The translations under genes were made by a program, and so were the position numbers. The notes under the pieces are model-generated. The model was not told the DNA's origin. It worked only from the letters and a program-made list of their open reading frames with translations, and ran no database searches. Shown piece by piece: positions 1 to 8,900 of a stretch of DNA of 64,000 bases. Within the stretch, counting starts at the first letter, position 1. Every line of letters starts with the position of its first letter. Source of the DNA: a virus; the IMG/VR virus record IMGVR_UViG_3300025317_000002, positions 19,117-83,116 of that record; one strand, written 5' to 3'.

Positions 1-2
1 TC

Positions 3-281
3 CTCCAGGGAGAACCTATCTCCCAAGTGCTCGACGCAATTCTTCTCGAAGACGGAGCCAAAGTTGATTTCAGGGTAGTAAGAGAAGACGACTCCTCCTG
101 GAAGGTTTACAGAGTCAGTATCCTCCCTGGAAGATCCAGACCTAAATCCGAGGAGCTTGGAACATTTACCTCGGAAGAAGAAGCCAATACATTCGCGATT
201 TCTATGACAAAGGGAGTAGGTAAAGCCTACTTCCAGACCAAATTCGGCTCCGGTGCCGTCAGAACCCTAGACATAGATTAG
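3..281 (+). CDS. Small tail-region protein, 5' end cut by window
   Basis: The reading frame is open from the first bases of the window. The GTG at 27 has no ribosome site, and eight further in-frame codons lie upstream, so the gene most likely begins before the window and only its last 92 or so codons are seen. The product is small, polar and mixed alpha/beta, with no motif I recognise. It ends 9 nt before the tail tube gene, in the position where contractile phages usually have sheath and tube genes, so a tail role is likely. A specific function cannot be given. Confidence 0.6.
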   Translation, partial: LQGEPISQVLDAILLEDGAKVDFRVVREDDSSWKVYRVSILPGRSRPKSEELGTFTSEEEANTFAISMTKGVGKAYFQTKFGSGAVRTLDID

Positions 282-290
282 GAGAATCAT

Positions 291-854
291 ATGGCTGTTG
301 ATAACATGTCGGCTCTCCACATTGCTCAAGGTGGCGACAACGGAGAGTATGAACCACAGCGAGCAAATAACTACAGAGTCGAACTCTACTTGGACGATAT
401 TCCAGGGGCACAAGAGGTGATCACGCTCTCTATAATCGCTGGATTTCTTCCTACAGAGTCAAATGAGATTATCCGGATCGATTATCTGAATGAGTATGTG
501 AAGGTCGCAGGTAAGGCTGCTTGGGAGAACGGCCAGCTTGAGCTTGTGGATTATGCTGATCGGCCTACAGCCAACTCTATCCGAGCCTGGCGGCAGAAGG
601 TCTACGATCCCCAAAACGGTAGAATCGGACTTGCCAAGGCCTACAAGAAACCAGGCTCCATCATTCTCATAGCTCCAGATGAATCAACTACAAGAGAGTG
701 GCAGCTTATTGGCTGCTGGCCTGCTCAGGTCAACTGGGGCAAGCTCGATATGGCGGCAAGAGACGCTTTAGTTCGAATGGTCATTATGCTTTCTTTCGAC
801 AAGGCTATTTTCGTCCAACCTCTTCCCGCCAAGAACTTTAGCCTCTCGGCTTAA
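291..854 (+). CDS. Tail tube protein, T4 gp19-like
   Basis: 187 residues. The protein has the layout of T4 gp19: an N-terminal NNYRVEL strand, a central strand-rich segment followed by a long loop (about residues 75-115 with RPTANSIRAWRQKVYDPQNG), and a late GCWPAQVNWGKLD element, which matches the GLWPTxVGELxLDW element of the gp19 family. Such proteins stack as hexameric rings inside the sheath to form the DNA conduit. A ribosome site (GGAG) precedes ATG 291. Its place directly before the chaperone and tape measure genes is the standard tail order and supports the call. Confidence 0.85.
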   Translation: MAVDNMSALHIAQGGDNGEYEPQRANNYRVELYLDDIPGAQEVITLSIIAGFLPTESNEIIRIDYLNEYVKVAGKAAWENGQLELVDYADRPTANSIRAWRQKVYDPQNGRIGLAKAYKKPGSIILIAPDESTTREWQLIGCWPAQVNWGKLDMAARDALVRMVIMLSFDKAIFVQPLPAKNFSLSA

Positions 855-892
855 CATCTAACCTGACACCTCTTCCTACAAGGAGAAGCACC

Positions 893-1702
893 ATGGAAGA
901 AACAGTGGAGTTCCAGGAATTGGAATCCAAACCTATCCCTTTACCTACCGTTACCCTCCCCTCTCGAGGCATTCTTTACGGGGAGAGTGCCCCGGATGGA
1001 GTTGTAACGGTGTTTCCAACAGGCACAAAAGAGGACAAACTATTTGCCTCGATTACCAGAACTTCTGGAGAAGAGATCTACAATCGAATTTTTAGCTCCT
1101 GCATCCAGCCAGCCATAAACCCAACTGAGCTTATTGCAGGAGATAGAACATTTCTCATGCTTTGTATTCGAGCCATCTCCCACATCTACCCTTATCAGTT
1201 TCCTACGAGATGCATAATGTGTGGCTGGCAGGACAAGTTCGAGATCTCAATTCATAAGGATCTTCTCACAGAAGAAAGAATCAAGTATCTTCTAGAAGGC
1301 TTTACAGAACCCTTTGAGGTCGAGCTTCCTTATTCCAAGACGTCTGTGCAATGCAAGCACCTTCGTGGTACTGATCTTCAGGCCATTGCTTCCTATGGAG
1401 AAAATAGAGTTAAGTTAGGTCAAGATGCAGAAGAAGCCAAATACATCTATCGCTTCGTCAAGCATATTGTCTCGATCGAGGGGAAACCCAAAGTATCCCT
1501 ATCGGATAAGCTCAGCTTCGTGGAGGGCCTAAAATCAATTGACACGGATGCGCTCCGAATGGGAATCAACAAGAACTACTGTGGCGTAAATACCACACTT
1601 CGCCCGACTTGTAAGCGGTGTGGCTACATAGACGAAATTCGGCTTCCGATCTTGCCGGAGTTTTTTCGTCCTACCCTCCGAGGTGTATTCGGCGATTCTT
1701 GA
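893..1702 (+). CDS. Baseplate hub/tape-measure chaperone, T4 gp26-like
   Basis: 269 residues, similar in layout to the T4 gp26/gp51 base plate family. The N-terminus has the characteristic short PxxxxLPSRGxxY segment (residues 17-29), followed by a helical body with a DKLFAS segment. Two cysteine pairs, CIMC (about residues 104-107) and CKRC (about residues 240-243), probably bind one zinc ion. It lies between tube and tape measure, the slot of the tail assembly chaperone in most long-tailed phages, so it probably coats or delivers the tape measure during tail assembly. A short overlapping frame at its 3' end may extend it by frameshifting. Confidence 0.7.
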   Translation: MEETVEFQELESKPIPLPTVTLPSRGILYGESAPDGVVTVFPTGTKEDKLFASITRTSGEEIYNRIFSSCIQPAINPTELIAGDRTFLMLCIRAISHIYPYQFPTRCIMCGWQDKFEISIHKDLLTEERIKYLLEGFTEPFEVELPYSKTSVQCKHLRGTDLQAIASYGENRVKLGQDAEEAKYIYRFVKHIVSIEGKPKVSLSDKLSFVEGLKSIDTDALRMGINKNYCGVNTTLRPTCKRCGYIDEIRLPILPEFFRPTLRGVFGDS

Positions 1703-1838
1703 TCGAGAGTACGCCCTCGCACGTCACACAAGCTTTACCTACGCGGACATGGAGGGGATGACGTTTCAAGAGCTAGATGCTTTCTATAAGAGGCTCGCCA
1801 GGGAAATGGAAGAGCGCAAGAAGAAAATGAAGGGCTAA
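1683..1838 (+). CDS. Overlapping small frame, possible +1 frameshift extension of the tail chaperone
   Basis: An open frame runs from 1632 to the TAA at 1836-1838, one base ahead of the chaperone frame (equivalent to +1 or -2). Reading from GTG 1683 gives 51 residues: an aromatic segment (YADMEGMTFQELDAFYKRL) and a very basic and acidic tail. Its stop lies one base before the tape measure ATG. No convincing ribosome site precedes GTG 1683 or ATG 1749, but a run of six T followed by C (1661-1667) sits in the chaperone frame as TTT-TTT-C, a site where tRNA-Phe could slip forward. The position equals the frameshifted T segment of lambda G/GT. The coding nature is well supported; the mechanism is inferred. 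Confidence 0.5.
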   Translation: MYSAILDREYALARHTSFTYADMEGMTFQELDAFYKRLAREMEERKKKMKG

Positions 1839-1839
1839 G

Positions 1840-4026
1840 ATGGCCGTTGAAGAGACCGCAGATTTCATGGGCATGAACATCGATTTCAACCTGAGCACTT
1901 CAGGTTCCTTCGAGCACATGCATCAAGCTGTAGATCTCTGGGACGGAATGCTTGATACCTTCTCAGACGTAACCAGACGTGCTGGCTTCACCAAGGACTC
2001 CATCAACAGCCTCACAAATTCTTTCGGCGACCTCTTAGACGACCTTCCTACCGTTGCTGAGATGCTAAAGGGCGTAAAGGACGTCCTTCCTGACATAGGG
2101 GTTGGCTTATTTGGACTGTTGCATCCGAAGATAGTGGAAGCTGCTGCAACGCTCCAGGAGCAGATCATCAACCTCAAAAACACTGCCCAAGGCATGGAGG
2201 AAGTAGCTGATTCCTTAGCCAAGGCAGCGAGAGATCTGGCAGCGGAAACAAAGGGAGTCTTTGACCCCGTTGCTACCCTCCAGGTGGCTCAGTTTTGGGC
2301 CAATCAAGGAGAGCAGATCGATGAGGTCATTCTTAAGCTTGTCAAATACGGAGAGGTCTTCAGCCAGGTTACGCACCAGAATAGATTTGCCACAGCCGAC
2401 TTTATGAGGGAACTCAAAACTACGCTCGGTATGTCCGAGACTGAGCTTGTAACTCTCCTTGCAAGCATCAACGCAGTCAAGAGTCTGAAGGGAATTCCAG
2501 GTTTCATGCCAGAAGACATTCAGCAGATCCTAAGAGCTAATGTTGGGGCACTGGGCATCATCAATCCTGAAGCCAGGACGAAAGCGATGGGAGACATTAT
2601 CGGTATGGCGGGAGCACTCAAGGCCGCAGGATTTACTGGGGATGTAGGGGGCATCTTCAACCAACTCTTAGTCGGTCTTCAGGCCCCATCAGAAAGTGCG
2701 GGATTCCAACGCATTGCGAAGCCACTTTCAATTGCTGGAGTGCCAATTGAGCCTATGCAGCGAGCAATGGATCGAGGAGACGTAAGAGAAGTCCTTGAAC
2801 TCTTTATCACAGGCCTTCGGGATTTGCTAAACACCACTGGAGGTGCTGGAAAACTTGCCGGCCTCACTAATGTAATGGGGATGAGCCCAGAAGAGGCTGC
2901 TAAGTTCGCAATGGTTCTTCCCCGCTTCGATCCAAAAGAAGCAGACAGAGTAATTGAAGTTTGGCAAAATATCAGCAAGAACATGCAACTTATGCTCGAG
3001 CAGTTTGACAGAACTCAAACAGGTTTCAATAAGGCTGTAGAGAGAAACAGAAATCTCATGACTCTCATCCGTCAGGATCTTGGAGTCGAGACTTTGAATC
3101 CCCTTACTTACGGACTAAATACCATAAATGAGCTTCTCGTCAAACTCCACACCTGGCTTGAGAAGCAAGATGAAGCAACTAAGAAAAACATTATAAGCTT
3201 CATTGGTTGGGGTGAAGCCATCTTAGGTCTCGTGGCTTCAGGCGGAGCACTTCGCATTCTGACTGGAGTTCTTGGAGGAGGAGCTGCTGCAGGTGGAATC
3301 TTTAGCCTTGGAGTTCTTGGGATGCTTATCGCTATTACGGCTGCCTTGACTGCAGGATACCTGGTTTGGAAGAACTGGGAGACAATCCTTCCTGTTATTA
3401 CAGCTCTACTTGGAAAGTTTAATGACAAAGCACTTGAAAACCCAGACTTTAATCCGCTTGGCCTCGGTGCAGTCTCTAGGAGTATGGATAAGTATATTCG
3501 AGAACAGATTGCTGCTGGAAACAAAGATCCTAATATGTGGGGTTGGGTTTGGGACACTCTCAAAGAATACTCCAATGTTAGGCCAGAAAATTCTCAAGAA
3601 GCCAGGATAAGAGGAGAACAAGAGAGAGCTTATCAACTAGAACTGGACAAGAGATACGGAGAAAAGCATGGCACAGGAGATTACTTTGATGAGCAAGGTT
3701 ATCATGCTCCTACAATTGAGGTCAAAATTGAGCCTGTAATACCAGATCCATTTCATCCTGGAAGAGTTGTAACCCCCTCAGAGCTGGCACCAGGAATCTT
3801 TGAAGACCTCAAATCTCTCCTTCAAGGAAACAATGTTTCCAAAGAGACAATCCAGAAGTTCGAAAAAGCCATCTCGGAAAATGCTGCTGCTTCCAAGGAA
3901 CACACTGAAGCAGTAAAAGCTGTTCGCCAGGCTCTTTTGGAAGAGGGAATTCTAATCAAGAGCAATCAGACAGATATACTCTTTCATTACGCTAGTATGC
4001 CCTCAAGACCCTATGTTCCATTCTAG
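1840..4026 (+). CDS. Tail tape measure protein
   Basis: 728 residues. The N-terminal half is long amphipathic helix with few aromatic residues. It is followed by a strongly hydrophobic region of two to three membrane-like segments (about residues 445-508, rich in Gly, Ala, Leu and Ile), then a variable polar tail with a final helix. This is the usual profile of tape measure proteins, which fix tail length and enter the host membrane during DNA injection. At about 0.15 nm per residue it predicts a tail near 110 nm. No lysozyme or peptidase motif was seen. It lies directly after the chaperone, as expected. Confidence 0.8.
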   Translation: MAVEETADFMGMNIDFNLSTSGSFEHMHQAVDLWDGMLDTFSDVTRRAGFTKDSINSLTNSFGDLLDDLPTVAEMLKGVKDVLPDIGVGLFGLLHPKIVEAAATLQEQIINLKNTAQGMEEVADSLAKAARDLAAETKGVFDPVATLQVAQFWANQGEQIDEVILKLVKYGEVFSQVTHQNRFATADFMRELKTTLGMSETELVTLLASINAVKSLKGIPGFMPEDIQQILRANVGALGIINPEARTKAMGDIIGMAGALKAAGFTGDVGGIFNQLLVGLQAPSESAGFQRIAKPLSIAGVPIEPMQRAMDRGDVREVLELFITGLRDLLNTTGGAGKLAGLTNVMGMSPEEAAKFAMVLPRFDPKEADRVIEVWQNISKNMQLMLEQFDRTQTGFNKAVERNRNLMTLIRQDLGVETLNPLTYGLNTINELLVKLHTWLEKQDEATKKNIISFIGWGEAILGLVASGGALRILTGVLGGGAAAGGIFSLGVLGMLIAITAALTAGYLVWKNWETILPVITALLGKFNDKALENPDFNPLGLGAVSRSMDKYIREQIAAGNKDPNMWGWVWDTLKEYSNVRPENSQEARIRGEQERAYQLELDKRYGEKHGTGDYFDEQGYHAPTIEVKIEPVIPDPFHPGRVVTPSELAPGIFEDLKSLLQGNNVSKETIQKFEKAISENAAASKEHTEAVKAVRQALLEEGILIKSNQTDILFHYASMPSRPYVPF

Positions 4027-4056
4027 GGAAATGGAACATACTTAGAGGAATAGGGA

Positions 4057-4614
4057 ATGCCAAATCTCACTTCTGCATACATTGTCGATCTCGACAATCC
4101 TCAGGACAAGCTGGAGTTCCAGTTCATGCCTCCTGAGATCGAAGAAGACAAGATTGCAGATTGGGAACACTTTACCATCATCGGGAGATCTGAACCTGTC
4201 CAAGGTTGGGGCTCGAGTGGACCCAGAACATTCAACTTGACTTTGAGATTCATTGCAGGTGACTTAACTCCTGAGGAAGTCAAACAAAAGGTTGACTTTT
4301 GCAGGTCACTCGTTTATCCTGATTATGCGGCAAACCTTACCCCGCCTCCTGACCTTCTCTTGATTGTGGGTAAGCTATTCTCGTCTCAAGTGATCTGCAA
4401 GAGCTACCGAACCAAGTATATGTCTCCTTGGGATACGATAACTCTTCTTCCCTATCAAGCTGAGGTTACTTTCACCTTCGAGGAAGTCAACCAGTTCCCA
4501 TTTGGAAAGAAGGAAGTGAGATCAGGTAGAGACATATCGAGACAACCTGTAATCCAAAAGGACGAACCTATTAAAAACGTTGATTTCGCAATTTCAACAG
4601 AAAATCTGGCTTAG
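4057..4614 (+). CDS. Baseplate/tube adaptor protein, contractile-injection tube-like fold
   Basis: 185 residues. The pattern is that of tube-initiator proteins of contractile systems (Afp7 and T4 gp48/gp54 type): an N-terminal strand with FQFMPPEIEEDK, a GRSEPVQGWGSSGPRTFNLTLRF segment at about residues 43-65 (the x-G-x-GPRT-x-x-L-x-L-x-F signature of that group), and two further strand blocks ending in EVTFTFEEVN. Unlike many relatives it has no C-terminal LysM domain. It follows the tape measure by 30 nt. It probably caps the baseplate and starts tube polymerisation. The role is inferred from pattern and position. Confidence 0.55.
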   Translation: MPNLTSAYIVDLDNPQDKLEFQFMPPEIEEDKIADWEHFTIIGRSEPVQGWGSSGPRTFNLTLRFIAGDLTPEEVKQKVDFCRSLVYPDYAANLTPPPDLLLIVGKLFSSQVICKSYRTKYMSPWDTITLLPYQAEVTFTFEEVNQFPFGKKEVRSGRDISRQPVIQKDEPIKNVDFAISTENLA

Positions 4615-4616
4615 AC

Positions 4617-5183
4617 ATGATCATTGCACTAGACATTCAACATCTAAATAAACCTCCTTCGGCTTCTAACCCCAAGAGTTCTAAAGATAGAGGGGTAGCT
4701 TACGGCACTTTGACCGAGGTAGACATTTCGACCGTCTATGCCAACCTCGCAAGGCAGCTTCTCGATAAAGCAGGTCATACTGTCTACATGGGATTTACTG
4801 GAGAATACTCAGAGAGACAGTCTCTGGCGGTCAGGATGAAAACAGATGTCTACATCGCCTGTCATGTCAATGCTGGAAAGGGATCTTATTCTCTTATCGA
4901 GATCAAGAAGAAGTCCTCTGGAAAAGATCTTCCCTATGCTCAGATTCTTCTTGACGCACTTCTATCCAAGCTCGGAACAAAGAAAGCTTCAACTCCCATC
5001 TGGGAACTCCAGGAAGGGGATAGGGGGTTTAGTTGTATCTCAAACACACAGATGGTTTCCTTGCTCCTCGAACCCTTCTTCATTGATAATGATGAATACT
5101 ACAAGAAGGTGCTCACAGGTGAACTCCAAGAACAAATTGCCCAAGCGATATTGGAGGCCGTAACAAAATGGAGCCAAAAGTAG
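4617..5183 (+). CDS. N-acetylmuramoyl-L-alanine amidase (Amidase_3 type)
   Basis: 188 residues, about the size of a bare Amidase_3 catalytic domain. The zinc ligands are visible: His9 (ALDIQHL), Glu34 (TEVD) and His83 (ACHVNAG). The catalytic Glu is Glu152 in LLEPFFIDN. It cleaves the amide bond between N-acetylmuramic acid and L-alanine in peptidoglycan. There is no cell-wall-binding domain and no signal peptide. Its place inside the tail operon, next to a small protein with one hydrophobic segment, fits either a lysis cassette endolysin or a virion-associated wall hydrolase. I favour endolysin. Confidence 0.85.
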   Translation: MIIALDIQHLNKPPSASNPKSSKDRGVAYGTLTEVDISTVYANLARQLLDKAGHTVYMGFTGEYSERQSLAVRMKTDVYIACHVNAGKGSYSLIEIKKKSSGKDLPYAQILLDALLSKLGTKKASTPIWELQEGDRGFSCISNTQMVSLLLEPFFIDNDEYYKKVLTGELQEQIAQAILEAVTKWSQK

Positions 5184-5545
5184 AATTCCCGAATGAAACC
5201 AAAGCAGAGATCCTCAAATCTCTTGAGGATGCACTTTTAAATTCTGCTTCTCAGTATAATCTTTCTCTTCATGAAGTAAAGAATCTCTTTTTCACAGGGT
5301 TAGGGGAAGCTGAAAAGCTTGAAGATCTCTATTCTAAAGAAGAAGGAGACCTGAAATCCCTAGAGTGGCATAGGGCCATGAAAAGTAAACTCTCCCCTGA
5401 GCCGTGGTATGAAAAAATTCCGGGTTGGATCATTGACCTAGTTAAAGTCGTTGCAGTAGGAGCAGTAAAAGGCTACCTCCTAAGAGACCACTACTCTTTC
5501 TTCGAAGAGGCAAAGCGTCATGAGCACACCAAGAAGACTTCATAG
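5168..5545 (+). CDS. Small protein with one hydrophobic segment, holin candidate
   Basis: 125 residues, overlapping the amidase gene by 16 nt. The N-terminal 80 residues are charged and helical. A single hydrophobic stretch of about 20 residues (GWIIDLVKVVAVGAVKGYLL, about residues 85-104) precedes a short basic tail. A one-span protein translationally coupled to an amidase suggests a holin or membrane anchor for lysis, but the segment contains two lysines and the protein has no recognised family. Two other membrane proteins at 14211-14955 are alternative holin candidates. Confidence 0.45.
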   Translation: MEPKVEFPNETKAEILKSLEDALLNSASQYNLSLHEVKNLFFTGLGEAEKLEDLYSKEEGDLKSLEWHRAMKSKLSPEPWYEKIPGWIIDLVKVVAVGAVKGYLLRDHYSFFEEAKRHEHTKKTS

Positions 5546-5912
5546 ATTCGGTAAGGAAGAAACAACCTTCCTACGAACCGTAACAGCGGATGATACTATC
5601 CCTCCAATTGAAGGTATGTTTCAAGCTGAAGCAGAGGGATACGAAGAGACCAATTATTATCTCAAGTTTGCCAGCACTGACTTTGTCGTAACGGCTCATA
5701 TCTATATTTGGGTGGAACCGGAAGCCTTCGTAACGGGTAGTAAAGCAAGTCATCCTGATTTTCCGATTCTCTTTGTGGACCCTATTCCTGGGATCAAAGA
5801 CTCGACGCTTCTCACAGTAAATTCCAGAGGAAAGAAAACCGCGCTTCTTCTTACAAAGGACTCTGGGACGAACATGAGCGTCAACATCTATTTCGATGGT
5901 AACAACTATTAG
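5520..5912 (+). CDS. Hypothetical small beta-rich structural protein
   Basis: 130 residues, overlapping the previous gene by 26 nt. The sequence is rich in alternating hydrophobic and polar strands (for example YYLKFASTDFVVTAHIYIWVE) and ends in a Gly/Asn-rich strand, as in small phage decoration or baseplate proteins. No catalytic motif was found. It immediately precedes the giant fibre gene, so it may be a fibre attachment or baseplate accessory protein; that is only position-based. Confidence 0.5.
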   Translation: MSTPRRLHRFGKEETTFLRTVTADDTIPPIEGMFQAEAEGYEETNYYLKFASTDFVVTAHIYIWVEPEAFVTGSKASHPDFPILFVDPIPGIKDSTLLTVNSRGKKTALLLTKDSGTNMSVNIYFDGNNY

Positions 5913-5929
5913 AAAGTCTGGAGTATCTT

Positions 5930-8900
5930 ATGTGGCCGCTTGTAGGATTCATCTCGAATTATCTCACAACTCCTGAGGGAGACAAGAGATACACCAAGCT
6001 TGTCTCTTTTGCCGTTTCCAAGTCCGATATCCCTTCCCTTAAAGCTGTTCCGGCAGCGGAAGCTACTCCTGTAGGGGACGTTTACATTGACCACCAGTCT
6101 AGGTGGGTGGAAAATGTTACTGGAATGACGACCCCTACTATCCCAACGATTGCACAGCAAGGAACTCCAGGAAGTGCAACTTATGGCTACCAGGTTGCTG
6201 CTGTTAGTGCGAATGGGGAGACTCCTCTTTCTCCGGAAAGAGAAACTACAACAGGGCCTACCACTCTCAACGGAACAGATTTCAATAGAATTACTTGGTC
6301 CGCAGTGACAGGAGCCACATCCTACAAAGTTTACCGAACCACGTCGTCTGGTTCAGGCGACCAGACCACACTTGGTTTGATTGGAACCATCTCTGCCCCC
6401 ACAACTCAGTTTGACGACCAGGGAGGAGTCTCCACCGCAGCTATTCCTCTTGGCCGTGGTTCCCATTATGTCTTTGATGCTCAAGCCACAGCAGTTTCAG
6501 ATGGCATTCTTGCAGTTAGGCCGGATGATATTGCAAATGATACCATCCCAGGCCGCTGGATTCAAACTCCCTTTGAAGTAACAATTGATCATAATCTTCT
6601 TGATAATCTCGATCAAGGAGACAAGCATACCCAATATACTCTTCTTGCGGGTCGTTCCGGTACAGCCAACGACATAATTCTTTCGACCACGGCTTCTGGC
6701 AAACTTTCTGGTTCTTCTGCTTCTGGTCAAGGGCTTACGCTCCAATCTACAATACATGGAACTAAAGGCCCAATCTCATTTGGGGCCAGTTCTTACAATG
6801 AAGTAAATGACTATGTGATATTTGGTGGATCTGCATCCCTTGCTAACGTATTTAGTATAAAGACATCTGGTACTCTTGATTCTGCTACTGCCCTTTCTAT
6901 TGCAGGTCTTAATATTGAGCAAGCTTTAGCTGCTGGCTCAAATAACAATGAACGCGTCTATGCTATGCGTGTGGTGCCGTCATTTCTTGATCTTACTAGA
7001 ACAGGAATGGCCCACTATGGGTTTGTATGCTCAGATGGACTTTCGGGGTTCCAGACTCTTACTCCTACAGCAATTCTAGAAATAGTATCTAGTCAAGTAT
7101 CAGGAACCCAAAATGCGATTACTTCTGGATCAAGTACAACTGTAACTACAACTGCCAATGCTTTTGCGAACGTCCATGTAGGTGCCCTTATTACAGCTAA
7201 CTCTCTTACAAGAATGGTGGTGGCAAAGGCGTCTACTACATCTCTTACAGTAGACACAGCAGTAGATTGGGATAACACCGGAGCGGGGTATGCATTTACC
7301 TTCAAAAACCCCATACTCAATCTGACCGATACCTCAACAGTTCTTGCCTTTCTTGCAACAGATGGCGGATTGGCTATTCGAGAAACAAGTGCGGTCTATA
7401 AAATAGCAAATCATGGGCGTGTCTACACAAAGGATGTTTCTGGCATTACCGAGTTGTTCTACATGGATAGTGCGGGGGCAGAAGAACAAATTTCTTCTGG
7501 GGCAGGAGGGCCGGTAGAAGGTTCTGGCACGTTAAATTTCCTTTCCAAGTGGACTCCGGATGGAAATACTATCGGCGATTCTCAGATAGCTGATAACGGG
7601 ACAATTGTTTCCATTACAAAGAGTGGAGCAGGAACTCTCGATCTCTTCCGATTTGCTTCTTCCCAAACTGCTGCAAATAATAGTGGCACAAATATTTTAT
7701 TCAATGCACTCCGGACCACTTCTGGAACTACGGATGTAGCAAGCGTAGCAGGACTTATCACCGACATTACAGATAATGCCTACAAGGGAGCCCTCCTTTT
7801 CAAAACATCCAATAATACTGCTCCTGCTGAAGTTGCCAGATTCGATTATCTGGGCAATCTTCTATTTGCTGCTGGAGAGACGGGAAATATAGGAGCGGTC
7901 GGAGCGACAAGACCGGATAATGTTTATGTCAAAACCTCAGTCGTAATTGGTTCAACTACAACAGTCACTACCGATACTGTAGCATTTTCGGCTGGTGGCA
8001 CTGTATCTACAGTAGGAGCAAATCTTCTTGTTAATCCTGGAAACTCTATTGTCTCATTTGGAGGAAATACAGCTTCCTTTCCTGCCTTAAAAAGAAATGC
8101 GACTGCTCTTAACTTTCGTCTTGCAGATGACTCTGCTGATGCTCCTTTTACTTCTGGATCTGGAACTCTATCTGGCCTTCTCTCATTTTCAGGTACTACT
8201 CACGCTGGATTACGGCTCAATACTCTTACTACTACACAGAGAGATGCCATCTCTCCTATTGCTGGGGATCTCATCTATAACTCTACGACCGCCCAGTACG
8301 AGAAGTATGAGGGAGCAGCTTGGAAGTCTCTCGGTCCTACTGGAATTGCAAGTGGAGTTGGAGTTTTAAATTCACCAGCTTATTGGAATGGCACAGACAC
8401 GCTGGCAGGAAACTCTAATTGGGTATGGGATAATACTAATGTTAGGATGGGGGTTGGAAAATCGGTTCCATTAGCACCTCTTCACACTTTAAAATCCGCT
8501 GCACCTTCAACACAAACTTTTAATTTTGAAGATGGGACTGTTCAGGGTTGGACCGGGGATTTTGTTCCTGGTAATACAGACCCACATGGTGGATCATGGA
8601 TGATTGAAACGGGTACGTCATCATCCAATACTTATAATGCATCATATGCATCCATTACTGTAGGTCAATCATCTACGTTTTCTGCATGGGTGAAGGGGGG
8701 TAGCACCGGAAATTGGTATTTAGTTGTGGATGGGGTGCAGCAGGCAAGTACAGGATCTCATGGTGAATGGGATCAAATAAGTGTTGCTTTGTCTGAAGGA
8801 ACTCATTCGTTAGGGGTAAGAATTATCCGATCTGGAGGTGGAACAGCGAATGCGCGGATTGATGATATAACAGTAACGAATACTACTCCTCCTGACTACA

